Origin: Tritrichomonas foetus
Taxonomy: Eukaryota > Parabasalia > Tritrichomonadida > Tritrichomonadidae
Assembly: GCA_001839685.1 (NCBI GenBank)
Contig: MLAK01000374.1
Location: 33,037 to 97,036 of the forward strand
Reading direction: 5' to 3'
Length of the DNA: 64,000 nt
The number at the start of each line of letters is the position of its first letter. Within the stretch, counting starts at the first letter, position 1. This document shows, piece after piece, positions 28,789 through 39,857 of this stretch. A program made the position numbers and the translations under genes. The notes below the pieces were generated by a model. It saw only the letters and a list, made by a program, of their open reading frames with translations. It was not told the origin of the DNA and searched no databases.

Positions 28789-29913
28789 ATGATCGTTCTC
28801 TTTATTCTATCTATTATCACAGATCCCCCAGTTGGAGCCCATCCAAGTACCTGGGAGAAATACAAAGCCAACATCGATGTTGACCATCAAACTTTTCGCT
28901 GTTTTGATGGAAGCAAAATAATTCCATTAAATCACCTCAATAACGATTATGTCGACTGCCCAGATGGATCTGACGAACCAGGCACATCTGCTTATCCTAA
29001 CGGTACGTTTTATTGTCACAACGATGGAGTCGATCCAATGGAAATTCCTAAATGGAGCGTTGGTGATGGAATTTGCGATTGCTGCGATGGCTCAGACGAA
29101 TTCTCTCGATTATCACATTCAAAATGTTCAAACACTTGCCACGTTTTCATCAAAGAAAAGGAATCTCTCAAAAAGTTGATCAAATCCAAATATCTTGAAG
29201 GCGCAAAAAATAAAAATCAAATGCAAGAAAAAGGAATCTCCCTTTTAAAGAAAATCGATGAAACAACCAAATTTTACAAAAGGCCCATCAACTTTCTCAA
29301 TAAAATGGTCAATTTCTTCTCAAATTTCACCAAAACTCAAACAAAAGTGTCAAGCAGTACAGAAAATCCAACGGTTTGGAAAGAAAAAATCACAAAAATT
29401 TGGAAATTCACTTTTCATCCAAAAACTGATGGTGAGGAGTTCATTTCAACTTTTTCTAATTCTTTCGTTATTGATTTAAATTCACTTATTCGAAAACTAA
29501 ATAAAAAAGTTGGAAAAACTGCTAAAATGGTAAATGTGACAGATTTGGTTCCTCCTGAGCTTCTATCATTATATGGTCAAAAATTCGAAAATGGGGAATA
29601 CACTCTCAAATTTTTAAAAAAGGTTAAACAACCGCATAATATTGTAGGATTCTTTAAAAACATGTCTGGATCAACACTCTACTTCGATGGAGGTGATCAC
29701 TGCTGGAAAACTGAGGCGCCCCGAAATTTTGAGCTGAGTTTGGTATGCGGTTCAGAAAATCGCCTTGTTTCGGCTGAAGAACCTTCTGTATGTGTGTATA
29801 AAGGGATTTTTGAGACGCCTTTCGCTTGTTCAACTGACGATGTCGAAAATGTTGAAAAGATGAATTTGAATGAACTTAGATTGACTGCGAAAATGTTGAA
29901 AATTGAATATTAA
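28789..29913 (+). CDS. glucosidase II beta subunit (PRKCSH-like)
   Basis: 374 residues from ATG 28789, giving a signal peptide (MIVLFILSIITDPPVGAHP). Residues about 30-125 are the GII-beta N-terminal region with paired LDL-receptor-A-like repeats (CFDGSKIIPL, DYVDCPDGSDEPG, DGICDCCDGSDEF). A Lys/Glu-rich helical linker follows. Residues about 300-355 form an MRH domain (GGDHCWKTEAPRNFELSLVCG, then EEPSVCVYKGIFETPFAC). The beta subunit tethers glucosidase II in the ER and its MRH domain binds mannose on N-glycans. The C-terminus ends MLKIEY with no KDEL-like retention signal, so retention may depend on the alpha subunit. The protein is shorter than the animal one (about 530), mostly in the linker. 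Confidence 0.88.
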   Translation: MIVLFILSIITDPPVGAHPSTWEKYKANIDVDHQTFRCFDGSKIIPLNHLNNDYVDCPDGSDEPGTSAYPNGTFYCHNDGVDPMEIPKWSVGDGICDCCDGSDEFSRLSHSKCSNTCHVFIKEKESLKKLIKSKYLEGAKNKNQMQEKGISLLKKIDETTKFYKRPINFLNKMVNFFSNFTKTQTKVSSSTENPTVWKEKITKIWKFTFHPKTDGEEFISTFSNSFVIDLNSLIRKLNKKVGKTAKMVNVTDLVPPELLSLYGQKFENGEYTLKFLKKVKQPHNIVGFFKNMSGSTLYFDGGDHCWKTEAPRNFELSLVCGSENRLVSAEEPSVCVYKGIFETPFACSTDDVENVEKMNLNELRLTAKMLKIEY

Positions 29914-32151
29914 ATTGTTGTTTTAAAGAAAGTTTTCTTATTTATTAAACATATATTAAACTCATATTTTTTTGAAGGCTAGTTATTATTTCTCAATCGT
30001 GAAATGCAGATGCTTATATTTCTTTAATCATGAGTTTCATATTTTGCTCAACAACCCTGAGTGAACTTTTCTCAAATACAAATATTTATCTTGCAATTTT
30101 CCAAGAAACACAGTGAAAATTTCCCAATGGAAGTAAAATTATTAAATGTGAATTGATAAAGTGATGAATCTCATGATCATCATTATTATTGTTATCGAAA
30201 TTGTCCAAAATGAATATTTTCTGTGGAATTCTCTTTTATCAACAATTTTGGGAATGTTTATTGATATCCAAGCCTCAGTTTCAATATTAATTGAACTAAA
30301 TCACATAGATGATTGTAGAAAAAAAGATAGTTTCTATTATTTGAGTGAAAATATTCATTTTCTACATTTTAAATAACTGTGTTTCCAACAGAAGCTATTT
30401 TGGAACTTGTACAAGAAGTTCGTAACCATAAATATTTGAATATGAATTGGTAGTTCCCTCACAATGATAAATTCCATAATTACTGTTTATCAGAGAAGCC
30501 TATTCACTGATATTGTGCAATATTTTTTTTTATTTTATAATCTGTCGACAACTAGCCTTAATCAAAAATATGTTTCATCATCTTATACCTTTACATGAAA
30601 AGGAAATTTATGTTCATTATCGTTTGTCTGCTGTTCATAATCAATGATTAAGGCTCCTTGTTTAGATTTTTCAATCAATCATAAGTCAAAATTTGTCACT
30701 AGTATATCGGCCCTCCTATTGAGATAAGTTAAACCTCCTTTTTGTGATCCATTCATTCATTAATCGATCATCAAAATGACACTTTCTTGTGAAAAACACT
30801 ATTTCTCAAAAAAATGAATTTTCGACACGATTTATTCAACAGCTTTTTGGAAATGACACGATTTACCTCGAGTCTCATTATTTTGAAAAGCCTTTTACTT
30901 AATTCCAAATTGTATCAAAAGCTTAATTCTTTCATTTTACCTGAAAGCGATGATTGGTATGCTCTTCTCAAGTGATACAATGATCAATTGTTCTTAATTT
31001 CTTTATCACTAGACAATAATGTTAGGGGACACAATTAAAATATTTTCAGTTTTCCATTTGTTGGCCAACGAATAATAATATTTGGATTGATCTGGTCATC
31101 ATTGACATTTATGAGTTTTCAAATCACAATCATTGTGATTTGTCTGTTTTTCATTGATAAAGTAACATTCTTTCGTTTCATTGCTTCAATCTCCATAAAG
31201 AATATATACTCACATAAGTCTTTGGAAGCTGTTTAGCGAATAGAAAATAGATTCATGGTTTTCAAAGATTTTATTCAAACATATGTGAATATGGTACTTT
31301 GATTTCTTTCATTCTGCAAGAGTTATCTATATTACAGAAACAAAAGATGTACTCATATGCCAATCATGATCAATTGGATTGCCCTTAATAATATTTATTT
31401 CAAATGATGTTGGATCCACGAATTTTCTTTGTGATTCACAAGAGAATAATGTCGAATAAATTTTCGGGATGGAGCATTATCTAAAATATATTCAATTTAT
31501 GTTTCATCTGATTCAATCAATTGAGATTTTGAGTTCATACCAAATTATATTTCCACAATTTTGGAAACAACATCAACATTGAGAAATAAGAATTCTGACA
31601 TACTTGTTAAGACCTACCCAATTAGAGCTATAACAAAACGAACAATCAAAATAATTGAATCTATATTGTATTTTCTAGATCAAAGAGCAGAGGTGTTTTA
31701 TATTGTGTGATTTGTGTCGCACAAACAAAAACTCACTGTCAAACTCTCTTCATTAAAAATGTTTTTTATTTTTCCCCTAATATTCATATTGTTTTATAAA
31801 CCTAGACGAAATATATGAATAAAATCATAACATAGACACATCAAGTAAGATGAATAATAATCAACTAATATATATAAATTTAAAACGAATAAATTCTACA
31901 TAAATCATATTACATATCGAACATCTAATAGGATATTTCTCAGCATGCTCGAAGTCTGTTTCAATAAATAATCAAATATTCTTACAAAGTGTTGAAAACA
32001 ATATTGGGAAAATCTTTTTTATGAGCAAGTGATAGGAGTGAATACCTAATTCCTATTCTTATTTTCTCAGGCTATTGTCTCAATATTTTTTAACTCGAAA
32101 AAGAAAAGATAAATAAACAAAATCAATCCTTTTTAAAAAATAAAAGAAAAA
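29914..32151. other. 2.2-kb intergenic region, no gene recognised
   Basis: The longest gene-free stretch in the window. Short frames near 30161-30376 are Ile-rich and not convincing. One clear structure is a hairpin at 31120-31142 with a 10-bp stem and 3-nt loop (CAAATCACAA paired with TTGTGATTTG). I see no tRNA, no transposon ends and no decayed gene that I could name. Confidence 0.45.
31120..31142. repeat. 10-bp stem hairpin
   Basis: CAAATCACAA, loop TCA, TTGTGATTTG. The stem is perfect and not followed by a T run. Confidence 0.7.
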
Positions 32152-33400
32152 TCATGTTGTTGGTACTCGTGCAAAAGAAAATCTATGTCTTGATGAATTC
32201 TTCGGGACCAAAATATTCACTTTCTCTGCAATCTGTTTTGCAAAATGTTCCAATTCCGCTAATTTATTTTTTATTGCCTGCTGCTGCTGTCTTGTTGAAT
32301 TCAAGTTGTTTGCCTGCACGCCAATTTTCTGTTTAAGTTGCTTTATATAGTCTGAATGTTTTTCTTGTCCATTCAGAAGATCTTCTAAAGTTTTATTTAA
32401 CATTCTTTGTTCATGGACAATGTTTTTATCTAATTCGGTTAATCCAACTTTTGCTTTTTTCACATCTTCGCCTTCTTTTTTCTGTAAAAGTTCAACAATT
32501 TCACCATGATCACCTGCTTCTGCAACTTCTTCTGGTGTTTTTCCTAATTGGTTCTTCAATTTTGGATCAGCACCAGCACGAAGTAAATCAGAAACAATTT
32601 CAACATAATTATGTTGACATGCAAAGTGAAGTGGAGTATCTTCGCTTTTATCTTGGATGTTAACAGATGCCTTTTTGGCAATCAGTGCGATTTCACTTTG
32701 GCGATTTCCAAACCAGCAGCAGCAGTGAAGTGGCGTCTTACCTGATGCATCAGCTTGATCAACATTTGCATTATATTGCAAAAGAATTTGAACAATATCA
32801 GTGTGGCCAAACCAGCAAGCAAGGTGAAGTGGTGATCGATTAGAAATAGAAAAAAAAATTCCATCAATTCGAAAAAAAACTGCGTTAAAATAAAAAAATT
32901 AACTGAATCTGTATGTGATAAATCAGCACCTGCTTTAAGAAGTAAGTTAACACATTCTGTTCGACCGTAGCGAGTTGCTAATAAAAGAGGATTGTGATCG
33001 CGTGATACAATTTGTTTCCCTCCGTTGTCTAAAAGAAAGGCGAGAACTTGGTGGTGACCAGCGATTGAAGCCCAATGAATTGCCGTAAAAGGTTAACAAA
33101 TAAAAAAAACTCCATCGTAAATAAATAATATAAATTCCTTCGGACGAATCGATTTTAGCACCGGACTTAAAAAGAAATTTGACAGCTTCGAGTGATCCAT
33201 ACGCAGATGCAATACAGATCAAAGGAACGTTCCTGCGTGTGAGCGAGTTGAGTTTAATTCGGTAAAAAATTGAAAAACGTTGGCACGTAAATAATAAAAA
33301 AAACTTTTTCGTTCGGACTTACTTTGCTTGGAATTAATGATTGTAGAACAGTATCACTATTTCGTTGGATATTTCGAACAACTTGGACTAAAGGATCCAT
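32152..33400 (-). CDS. ankyrin-repeat protein interrupted by three T-rich insertions
   Basis: Read from ATG 33400 downwards, four blocks carry one continuous ankyrin protein in matching frames if three segments are removed: 33304-33400 (SLIPSKVSPNEK), 33136-33233 (NVPLICIASAYGSLEAVKFL and on), 32904-33089 (FTAIHWASIAGHHQVLAFLL and on), and 32152-32844 (SNRSPLHLACWFGH and on). The blocks give about six ankyrin repeats, then a coiled-coil C-terminus (ELDKNIVHEQRMLNKTL onward). The removed pieces are about 70, 46 and 59 nt, each shifts the frame, and none has tidy GT-AG ends. All three fall in the hairpin loop between repeats. Unspliced, the longest frame is only the last block. It is either a spliced gene with unusual introns or a decaying gene; the intact blocks favour the former. 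Confidence 0.6.
32845..32903 (-). other. T-rich insertion 3 in ankyrin gene
   Basis: About 59 nt between HTDS and SNRSPLH. The sense strand starts gttaattttttt and holds TTTTAACGCAG plus GATGGAATTTTTTTTT, both resembling parts of insertion 2. Confidence 0.55.
33090..33135 (-). other. T-rich insertion 2 in ankyrin gene
   Basis: About 46 nt between SSEG and FTAIHW. The sense strand contains TTATTTACGATGGAG followed by eight T and gttaacc. Removing it restores the canonical loop G-F-T-A-I-H. Confidence 0.55.
33234..33303 (-). other. T-rich insertion 1 in ankyrin gene
   Basis: About 70 nt between NEK and NVPLI. On the sense strand it starts with a T run then TTATTTACG and ends ctcacacgca before GG. 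Exact edges are uncertain by a few bases. Confidence 0.5.
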
Positions 33401-33903
33401 TTCTAATAAGGAAAATTTTGCTTAAAAGTGCCAGCTATTAAGGCGAATTTATTTTACCTTATTGCAAAAATCTGGTAAATTTTATTGACAAACTAGGTGA
33501 AATTTTGAATAACATCAAAAAACGATAAATATCTACATTAGAAAAGAAATGGTTATCAAAAAAATCTTTAACCAAATATTTCCAAAGAAATAGATATCAT
33601 TTCTAGAGCTTGAAGAGCATTAATTTCCATAATATCATACTGAGACATAGATTGACATGACTGAGTTCTTAGATCAAGTGAAATTGAAATTAATTAAAAT
33701 ATTTATATCACTCCCATAAAATAATGTAGCAAATATGAGATTCAAATCTGAAATTTTGATTTAGAAAGACGTGAAAAAAGTATTAATTGATCTAAAATAG
33801 AAAAAAATGCATATATGATTTTTTTTTTTTTCAATGATGCTTTCGGAAGAAATAAAAAATAACAAGTACGACGAAATGTGAGTATTTATACCAAAAAAAA
33901 TAT
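33401..33903. other. intergenic, no gene seen
   Basis: AT-rich spacer upstream of the ankyrin gene. A T run lies near 33821-33830. No protein-like frame. Confidence 0.5.
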
Positions 33904-34314
33904 TTATTTCTTGTAAAACTCCGTTTCAATCTTAATATCAGCGCTCCTTGGATTGAGTAGTTGTCTAATTTTGTGGGTCTTCAATAATTCACGTAGTGGA
34001 TCATTCGTGTTTTTAAGCTCGAGGGTATCGACGAGGTCCTCTGCTGGACGTGGGATGAAATCTTTCTGATTTGATTTCAGATTTTCTGCTGTCATGTCCA
34101 TTTGTTTGGCCTCAAGGAAGGCGCAAACAAGGCCGTACGCGTTGGCCCATTCTTCTGTATCCGCTTTGTGTACTTCTGGAAATGTTTTTCTTAATGCGCG
34201 AGGACGTTCATCGTGCACTTCTTGACCGAGTTTCTTGAAAAAGCTGGCTTGGAGATGGTTTGTATATCCTTTCGAGTCGAACAGTTCTTCGATGACCTGC
34301 TCTTGAGATTTCAT
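33904..34314 (-). CDS. small LisH-like protein
   Basis: 136 residues. After a charged helical start, residues about 54-80 (ANAYGLVCAFLEAKQMDMTAENLKSN) fit the LisH pattern of a hydrophobic helix, then Leu-x-x-x-x, then T-x-x-x-L. LisH motifs dimerise and are common in centrosomal and microtubule-associated proteins such as FOP/FOR20 and LIS1. The C-terminal part (TNDPLRELLKTHKIRQLLNP) is helical. Naming a specific orthologue is not justified. The stop is followed directly by an A-rich stretch. Confidence 0.55.
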   Translation of the reverse strand: MKSQEQVIEELFDSKGYTNHLQASFFKKLGQEVHDERPRALRKTFPEVHKADTEEWANAYGLVCAFLEAKQMDMTAENLKSNQKDFIPRPAEDLVDTLELKNTNDPLRELLKTHKIRQLLNPRSADIKIETEFYKK

Positions 34315-34712
34315 TTGTTTTTGGATAAAAAATATTATTTTTATTCTTCTGAAAAAGTTGATATTTCCTGTCCGTTAAGTCTCTTCCTTTTTCATAATTT
34401 TTACATCATTTCCTCAAAATTCATTTGATTTTATTCAATTTTCTGAAAAAGTGTGAATGCCAAAATCCTGATTTTTCTCACACAATCATGATTAATATAA
34501 CTGAGTAGCAAAGAGAAATAAAGTGTTTTATAACCCAATCCGTCATCTCCTTCATCTATTATTTAATTTTGAGTGAGCAGAAACTTCAAAAACGTGAATA
34601 GAAATATACCAATATGCATTAATTTACAAATTGTTAAATAACAAAATAATGATAAGATTTATACTTTATAGTGAATTTTTATTCAGATATTTAAACATAA
34701 TCGTCGTCAAAA
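34315..34712. other. intergenic, no gene seen
   Basis: AT-rich spacer. It includes the recurring AACTTTTTCAG / CTGAAAAAGT word near 34350 and 34442. No gene. Confidence 0.45.
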
Positions 34713-35819
34713 TTAAATGAATGGATCATCTTTCACTAGCGTCATGCCCGCCGTGTGTCCCCAATCAAACAAACATGCATTTATACCTAGTCTTTCAATT
34801 GCAGATGGTCTGTTTGCAACTTTCGAATCAACATTTGCAAGTGGCGTCACCCTTTGGTGAAGTGAAAATAGTTCCATTGTATTTATGACATTTGCTACAC
34901 CAGCATCATCGAAAAATTGAGCTTGGAGCTTCCTGCTGATTTTTGGTGGTTTTATGACAGGAACCGCAAATGTTTTAATAATTGGTGCAGGTGCGCTCTC
35001 GTCGACCCATCGGCCAAATGATATTTCTGCTTTTGTGGTTCCACCAAAACGAGATCCCTGAAGTGCTGCTTTAGCTGCTTCAGCCTCGACGTGATTATCC
35101 AATTCAACGTTGGCCCAATCTGCGTGTCCAGGAATGATTTTGACACGTTTGACCATCCCGTACTGGGAAAAGTGCTGCACTAAAGTTTCTTCTGTAACGA
35201 TTTCGGCGTCGAGGTTTCTAAGGAAGAGGATTGAGCTTTCATTGTCAATAATTGATTCTGGGCCGGCTTTCCTATTTGCTGCTGCTTCACTACAGCGAAG
35301 TGGTCGGCCAAACTCAGAAAAATTATTGAACTGATTAATAAAATCTGTCATTTCTTGGTAAGTATTGAATCTGATGAATCCGAAGCCTTTTGAAATTCCG
35401 TCAGCGCCATGAATGAGTCGAACTGATAACAAATTCGGAAAAAATTGAGTGAAGAATGATCTGATTTGTTCATCGTCCATTGAAATCGGCAAGTTTCCGA
35501 CGTACGCAGAGAATCCTGCCGATTGCTGCATGGATTCTATGCCCGCTCCGGGTCTGCGAATATTACCCCAATTTAATTTGAATCTGAGATGTGGAGCTGT
35601 CGGAATGGGAGTGTCGCGAAGTTGTCTTAAAACATCAACTGCTTCTTGTACGTTATTGAAATCGATGAAGCCGTAGCCTTCTACCTGACCGGTGGATCTA
35701 TTGCGTGAAAACCACACAGCCATTGGAGTGATGCCTGTTTTTGTTCGAACTATGTTTAGTAGTTGTTCTTCGTTTTCAAAACAATCTGTATTTCCAACCC
35801 AAAGTTGTTGCGTTGTCAT
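34713..35819 (-). CDS. three-RRM RNA-binding protein (TIA-1/Nam8/RBP47-like)
   Basis: 368 residues from ATG 35819 (MTTQQLWVGN); an ATG 18 nt upstream is in frame. RRM1 spans about residues 5-85 (RNP2 LWVGNT, RNP1-like VEGYGFIDF). RRM2 spans about 103-185 (RNP2 AYVGNL, RNP1 SKGFGFIRF). RRM3 spans about 198-268 (RNP2 LFLRNL, RNP1-like HADWANVEL). The three spaced RRMs and the start L-W-V-G-N match Nam8, RBP45/47 and TRNAU1AP-type proteins, which act in U1 snRNP splicing, mRNA stability or selenocysteine tRNA binding. Trichomonads have few introns, so a Nam8-like splicing role is possible but unproven. The C-terminus after residue 290 has no recognised domain. Confidence 0.8.
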   Translation of the reverse strand: MTTQQLWVGNTDCFENEEQLLNIVRTKTGITPMAVWFSRNRSTGQVEGYGFIDFNNVQEAVDVLRQLRDTPIPTAPHLRFKLNWGNIRRPGAGIESMQQSAGFSAYVGNLPISMDDEQIRSFFTQFFPNLLSVRLIHGADGISKGFGFIRFNTYQEMTDFINQFNNFSEFGRPLRCSEAAANRKAGPESIIDNESSILFLRNLDAEIVTEETLVQHFSQYGMVKRVKIIPGHADWANVELDNHVEAEAAKAALQGSRFGGTTKAEISFGRWVDESAPAPIIKTFAVPVIKPPKISRKLQAQFFDDAGVANVINTMELFSLHQRVTPLANVDSKVANRPSAIERLGINACLFDWGHTAGMTLVKDDPFI

Positions 35820-37228
35820 TTTTTTTTCGATGTTCACTTTTTCATAATTTGGAAATTTGGAAAGTCGTTGACCGTTTATTATATGATGTAATTTTTCATC
35901 ATGATCAACAGAACTCTGACTGGTAAATATCGTAGTTCATAATATGATCATCATATAAACCATGGATTTTTCAAACATCATGTTGCCCAATGGATGAAAC
36001 ACAACATAATTGAAAAAACGGGGTTTCATCAGATGTATACAAACCAAATAGTCTTAACGTACGAAATCACTAAAATGATCCTTATCATCAGTATTACTTA
36101 ATACCATCAGTCAAAAATCAAAACCCAAATAGCTAAAAGAATGACGAAAATTTCCCTTATCGCAAACTTCGCAAATGGTCGAATTCACAAATATTTCGAA
36201 AATGATTCTGAAGAAGCTATTGTTTCAGTTTTCGGGTGAACAGCTTTCAGTCAATTGTTAAATCTATTTTTTATAGTTATGAGCCATATTTATTCATAGT
36301 TTTGAAATTTTGCAACAATTAAACCGAAAAAAGAGCGATTTTGGAGAAAGCATAAAAAAAAATTGTGAGAAGCTTTTTTTCCAAGAATCATAAAGATTAT
36401 AACACTGCTTCCCATAATTCTATTTACACTTCTTCTATCGATTTTTAATTAAAAATCGCGAAAATTTTGATAGTTTTAACTCAGTGATGTTGAATTAATT
36501 CAATTTCCATTTGACAAATATGAATGTATTGAAATCTTTTCTGTCATAAAATTTTAGTATATGAAGAAAATAGACTGGCAGTCCTCAACAGCACATTCTC
36601 AAGCAGGGATACAGATACAACGATTGAAAGACCAAATCAAGAAAAATGGAATCCAATATGTTTTTTTCCAGACTCGATGCCAAGTGACTTTTCTGATGAC
36701 TCGCCATTTAGATGGCAAAACATTCGTAATCTTCTCATTGATGCCTAAATTTTTTTTATTTATATCAAAATTATTAATATTTTTTTTATACTTCATTTTT
36801 GTATTTTGGAAAACATTATAATTTTCGATGGAGGGTCATATGATAATAAAAAGCACGATTTATGATAAGAAATAATCAAGATATTAATGCTATAAAATCA
36901 CTTTTTATCTCAATAATTCTCAGAAATTTCTGTGGGGTTTATTTTTTTCTCACAATTTTTTTTTGGATTTGGTTTTCTCTGTATCTTGATTTTTAAATTA
37001 TAATATTTATATATTATTAATAGGATTACAATTAAATATTTTTTAGATGACAATAATATCAACAATTATTCATTTAGATCTCTCAATAGTCTTCTACATC
37101 TAGAGCTAGTTAGTTTGTATACATCTGTTTCATCTTTTTTTGGATTGTTGGAATTCAATAAGTAATCCTGACTCATTCAGAAAATTCAAAGAAATTATTG
37201 AGATATTTGTTCAAGCCTTCTTCATTTC
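35820..37228. other. 1.4-kb intergenic region, at most a short ORF
   Basis: A 32-codon frame at 36141-36239 (MTKISLIANFANGRIHKYF and on) has protein-like composition but no support beyond that, and may be a remnant. A frame at 36561-36821 ends in a run of Phe/Leu and is not convincing. No RNA gene seen. Confidence 0.4.
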
Positions 37229-39712
37229 ATGCAAGATGTCGAAGAGCAATTCATAGACGACAACAACGAAGAACGGCAATCGAGAAGCTTTATCATTAAA
37301 ACTTACAGCGAATCATCATCTTTCCAAAATATCTGCGAATTGACATATCAGAAGATTATTCATATCCGTGGGGTCAAATACACACTCATTATATTTCAGA
37401 ATCCTGTTTGGAGAAGCGAGCTGTCGAAAAAAACTGGAATTCCTACCAGCCATATTAAAATAGTCGACAAAAATGCGACAGATCCACTTCCAAAATTGAC
37501 AGAAACTTTTTATATTTGCGGATTTTACGAAACAGGTTTAACACTTGACGAATGCGATAATATTTTACACCAATTTTCGACAAAAATTTCGATAACCTTC
37601 AATGTAAGTGTAATAAACGTTTCATCATCAAATTGCGAAGAATCTGACCGAACCGCAATCAAATTATTTTTACCGAAATTATATCCATGTTTAGATATAT
37701 CTACATCTATCAACGTTCCTTGCGTCAGATTGTATGTTGATTATTTTCCAGCTTATCAAAACCAGGTAATCACCGAAGACGAAATACACACCATATTTTC
37801 GCAAAATATCAGAAATATAGTCATCAGTGAAGACAATACGATAGTCGATTTAATGCTATACAAAAAAGAGGACATGACGGCTTTAATTGACAGAAGATTC
37901 GTTCGAACAGAAAAATGCGATATTAGTATAACGTCAATATTAACGCTAACCACTTTACAGCGTGTTTCCCGAAATGAGCTAAAAATTGAAAGGCTTCCAT
38001 CAGATTTCGATCTTGAAAAAGCTTATGAGCTTGTCAAAGGCTGTAGCAATATTTATCGAGTAAAGATAGTAAATTTGAACGCAACAATGAAAACAGCCAT
38101 CATTCAATTTACTTCTAATAAAGATGCAGGTAACTTTTTGAATCGACCAAGAAAATATAACAACCAATCATTAAAAGTGTCACGAAATGATACTCGAAAC
38201 CAATTTCCAAATATTTCAACTCCAGCCCGACCGCTCGCTGATAAGCCGTTTGTTCAAAAACCAAATCAAACAGCCCCATTTTCTACTATTGTTTCAAATC
38301 CAGTTCCAAGACCACCATTTATTACCTCACAAAGTGCAGACGAAAATATAAAACCAAGAGCTACTGATGAATCTGGTGACGAACCAGTTAAAATACCAAA
38401 GAATTCATTAATAGTTTCAATTACTACAGAAAAAACGTCGAAAATTGACTATACTCCTCCTCCTATCTTTTTTGCTTTATCCGACAATAAAAATGAAGCA
38501 CAACAACAAAATAGTCAACAACAAACATCTCAACCAAAACAACAAAAAACAGTTTTTGATTTCCAATCACCACTTGGGTTCACCCCACCAAAAACATTAA
38601 ACATCAGCAAAGACAAAAATAATTCACCAGAATATGGAAATGCAAAATACGAAGGTATAATGAAATGCACCACTGAAACAAAAACTGAAAATAAGACAGA
38701 GATAAAAATTGAAAACAAGACAGAAACCACACTCAAAACTCACAATGAAGGTGTTACAAATGAAGAGGGACAAAATGAAAGCGAAAATTTTTTTAAAAAA
38801 GAGCCAATCGAAGTTAAAGTAATGAATAAAGAGGAAAATATCAATAGTGATAAAATGAATAATGAAGAAGACCAGGAATCAAATAAAGGAATTCCTGATA
38901 AAAGCATGGAAAAAGAAGATGAAGAGAGATTTTTTTTGAATGAAAAGCCTGTAGAGCACAATGTTGATGATGGCAAAAAACCAAAAAAAGAATCAAATGA
39001 AGTGCAGCCACCAAAAACACAAAAAGTAGAAATTTCAAGCGATAATTTAAAAATACAAGCCAATTTTATAAATAAAGAGATTGAAAATGATAAAAAAGTA
39101 AAGAGATTAGAAAATATAATTCCAGAAATAGTTTTTACTGAAAAAGTGAAAAAGAATAACATTCTCAAAAATGATTTGGAGAATAAAGGAAGGATAGAAA
39201 ATGAAGAAAAAAATGATATATATCAAATCGAAGATCATGAATCTGTTGGAGAAAGAAGGAATAATGTTAACAATACAGATATAATTTATATCAATCCGCC
39301 TAATCATACCAATACTCCAAAAGCAGAGAGAATATCGCAGATACATAAAAAAGTAGACAAGAAAAAAGATAAAACAGAGAAAAAACTATTAGAGGAGAGA
39401 GAGATAATAGTAAAGAAAGATCTAACAGAAAAGAAAGATCCAATAATAAAGAAAGATCCAATCGAAAATAAAGATCCAATATTAAAGAAAGATTCAATCG
39501 AAAATAAAGATCCAACAGAAAAGAGAGAGAAAGAAGTTCCTAAAAAAGACAAAGTTAAAGAGAATCAATATCCTAAACGAATGACGCCAGTAAAAACTAG
39601 TGTTATTGTTAACACTGTAATATATAGTAATGATCTTTTAGAGAAAAGGAACCGTCAGAAAAAACCTGTATTTATTACTGTTTTTGATAATCCCATATAT
39701 AAATTTGATTAA
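37229..39712 (+). CDS. RRM-like protein with long Lys/Glu/Asn low-complexity tail
   Basis: 827 residues. A TCATT initiator-like motif is at 37222-37226. The first 320 residues have alternating strands and helices in three or four units resembling degenerate RRMs; the best is residues about 250-320 (LKIERLPSDFDLEKAYELVK, then VKIVNLNATMKTAIIQFTSN). After residue 330 the chain is disordered: Pro/Gln stretches, then Lys/Glu/Asn repeats, including six or seven copies of a K-D-P/S-I-x-x-K unit near residues 730-770. An RNA-related role is plausible but not certain. Confidence 0.55.
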   Translation: MQDVEEQFIDDNNEERQSRSFIIKTYSESSSFQNICELTYQKIIHIRGVKYTLIIFQNPVWRSELSKKTGIPTSHIKIVDKNATDPLPKLTETFYICGFYETGLTLDECDNILHQFSTKISITFNVSVINVSSSNCEESDRTAIKLFLPKLYPCLDISTSINVPCVRLYVDYFPAYQNQVITEDEIHTIFSQNIRNIVISEDNTIVDLMLYKKEDMTALIDRRFVRTEKCDISITSILTLTTLQRVSRNELKIERLPSDFDLEKAYELVKGCSNIYRVKIVNLNATMKTAIIQFTSNKDAGNFLNRPRKYNNQSLKVSRNDTRNQFPNISTPARPLADKPFVQKPNQTAPFSTIVSNPVPRPPFITSQSADENIKPRATDESGDEPVKIPKNSLIVSITTEKTSKIDYTPPPIFFALSDNKNEAQQQNSQQQTSQPKQQKTVFDFQSPLGFTPPKTLNISKDKNNSPEYGNAKYEGIMKCTTETKTENKTEIKIENKTETTLKTHNEGVTNEEGQNESENFFKKEPIEVKVMNKEENINSDKMNNEEDQESNKGIPDKSMEKEDEERFFLNEKPVEHNVDDGKKPKKESNEVQPPKTQKVEISSDNLKIQANFINKEIENDKKVKRLENIIPEIVFTEKVKKNNILKNDLENKGRIENEEKNDIYQIEDHESVGERRNNVNNTDIIYINPPNHTNTPKAERISQIHKKVDKKKDKTEKKLLEEREIIVKKDLTEKKDPIIKKDPIENKDPILKKDSIENKDPTEKREKEVPKKDKVKENQYPKRMTPVKTSVIVNTVIYSNDLLEKRNRQKKPVFITVFDNPIYKFD

Positions 39713-39857
39713 ATGTATTGTTTTTGAACCTATCAGCAATCTTTTTTACCATTATTTATTTAAATTTAAATTTTGAAAATCTAATATAAAAGATAGAGTC
39801 AAAGAGATAGAATGGAACATCGTGTTTATAGATTAAATAAAAAGAAAAAGAATGCGC

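Noticed and set aside
30161..30376. 71-codon frame in the long gene-free region
   Set aside because: Ile-rich start, no initiator, no domain.
33241..33345. A canonical GT-AG intron between GTAAGT and CACACGCAG in the ankyrin gene
   Set aside because: Splicing at these exact sites gives the wrong frame for the following repeat (reads ERSFDL instead of NVPLI).
36561..36821. 86-codon frame
   Set aside because: The second half is Phe/Leu runs from T-rich DNA. It may be a remnant but cannot be supported.
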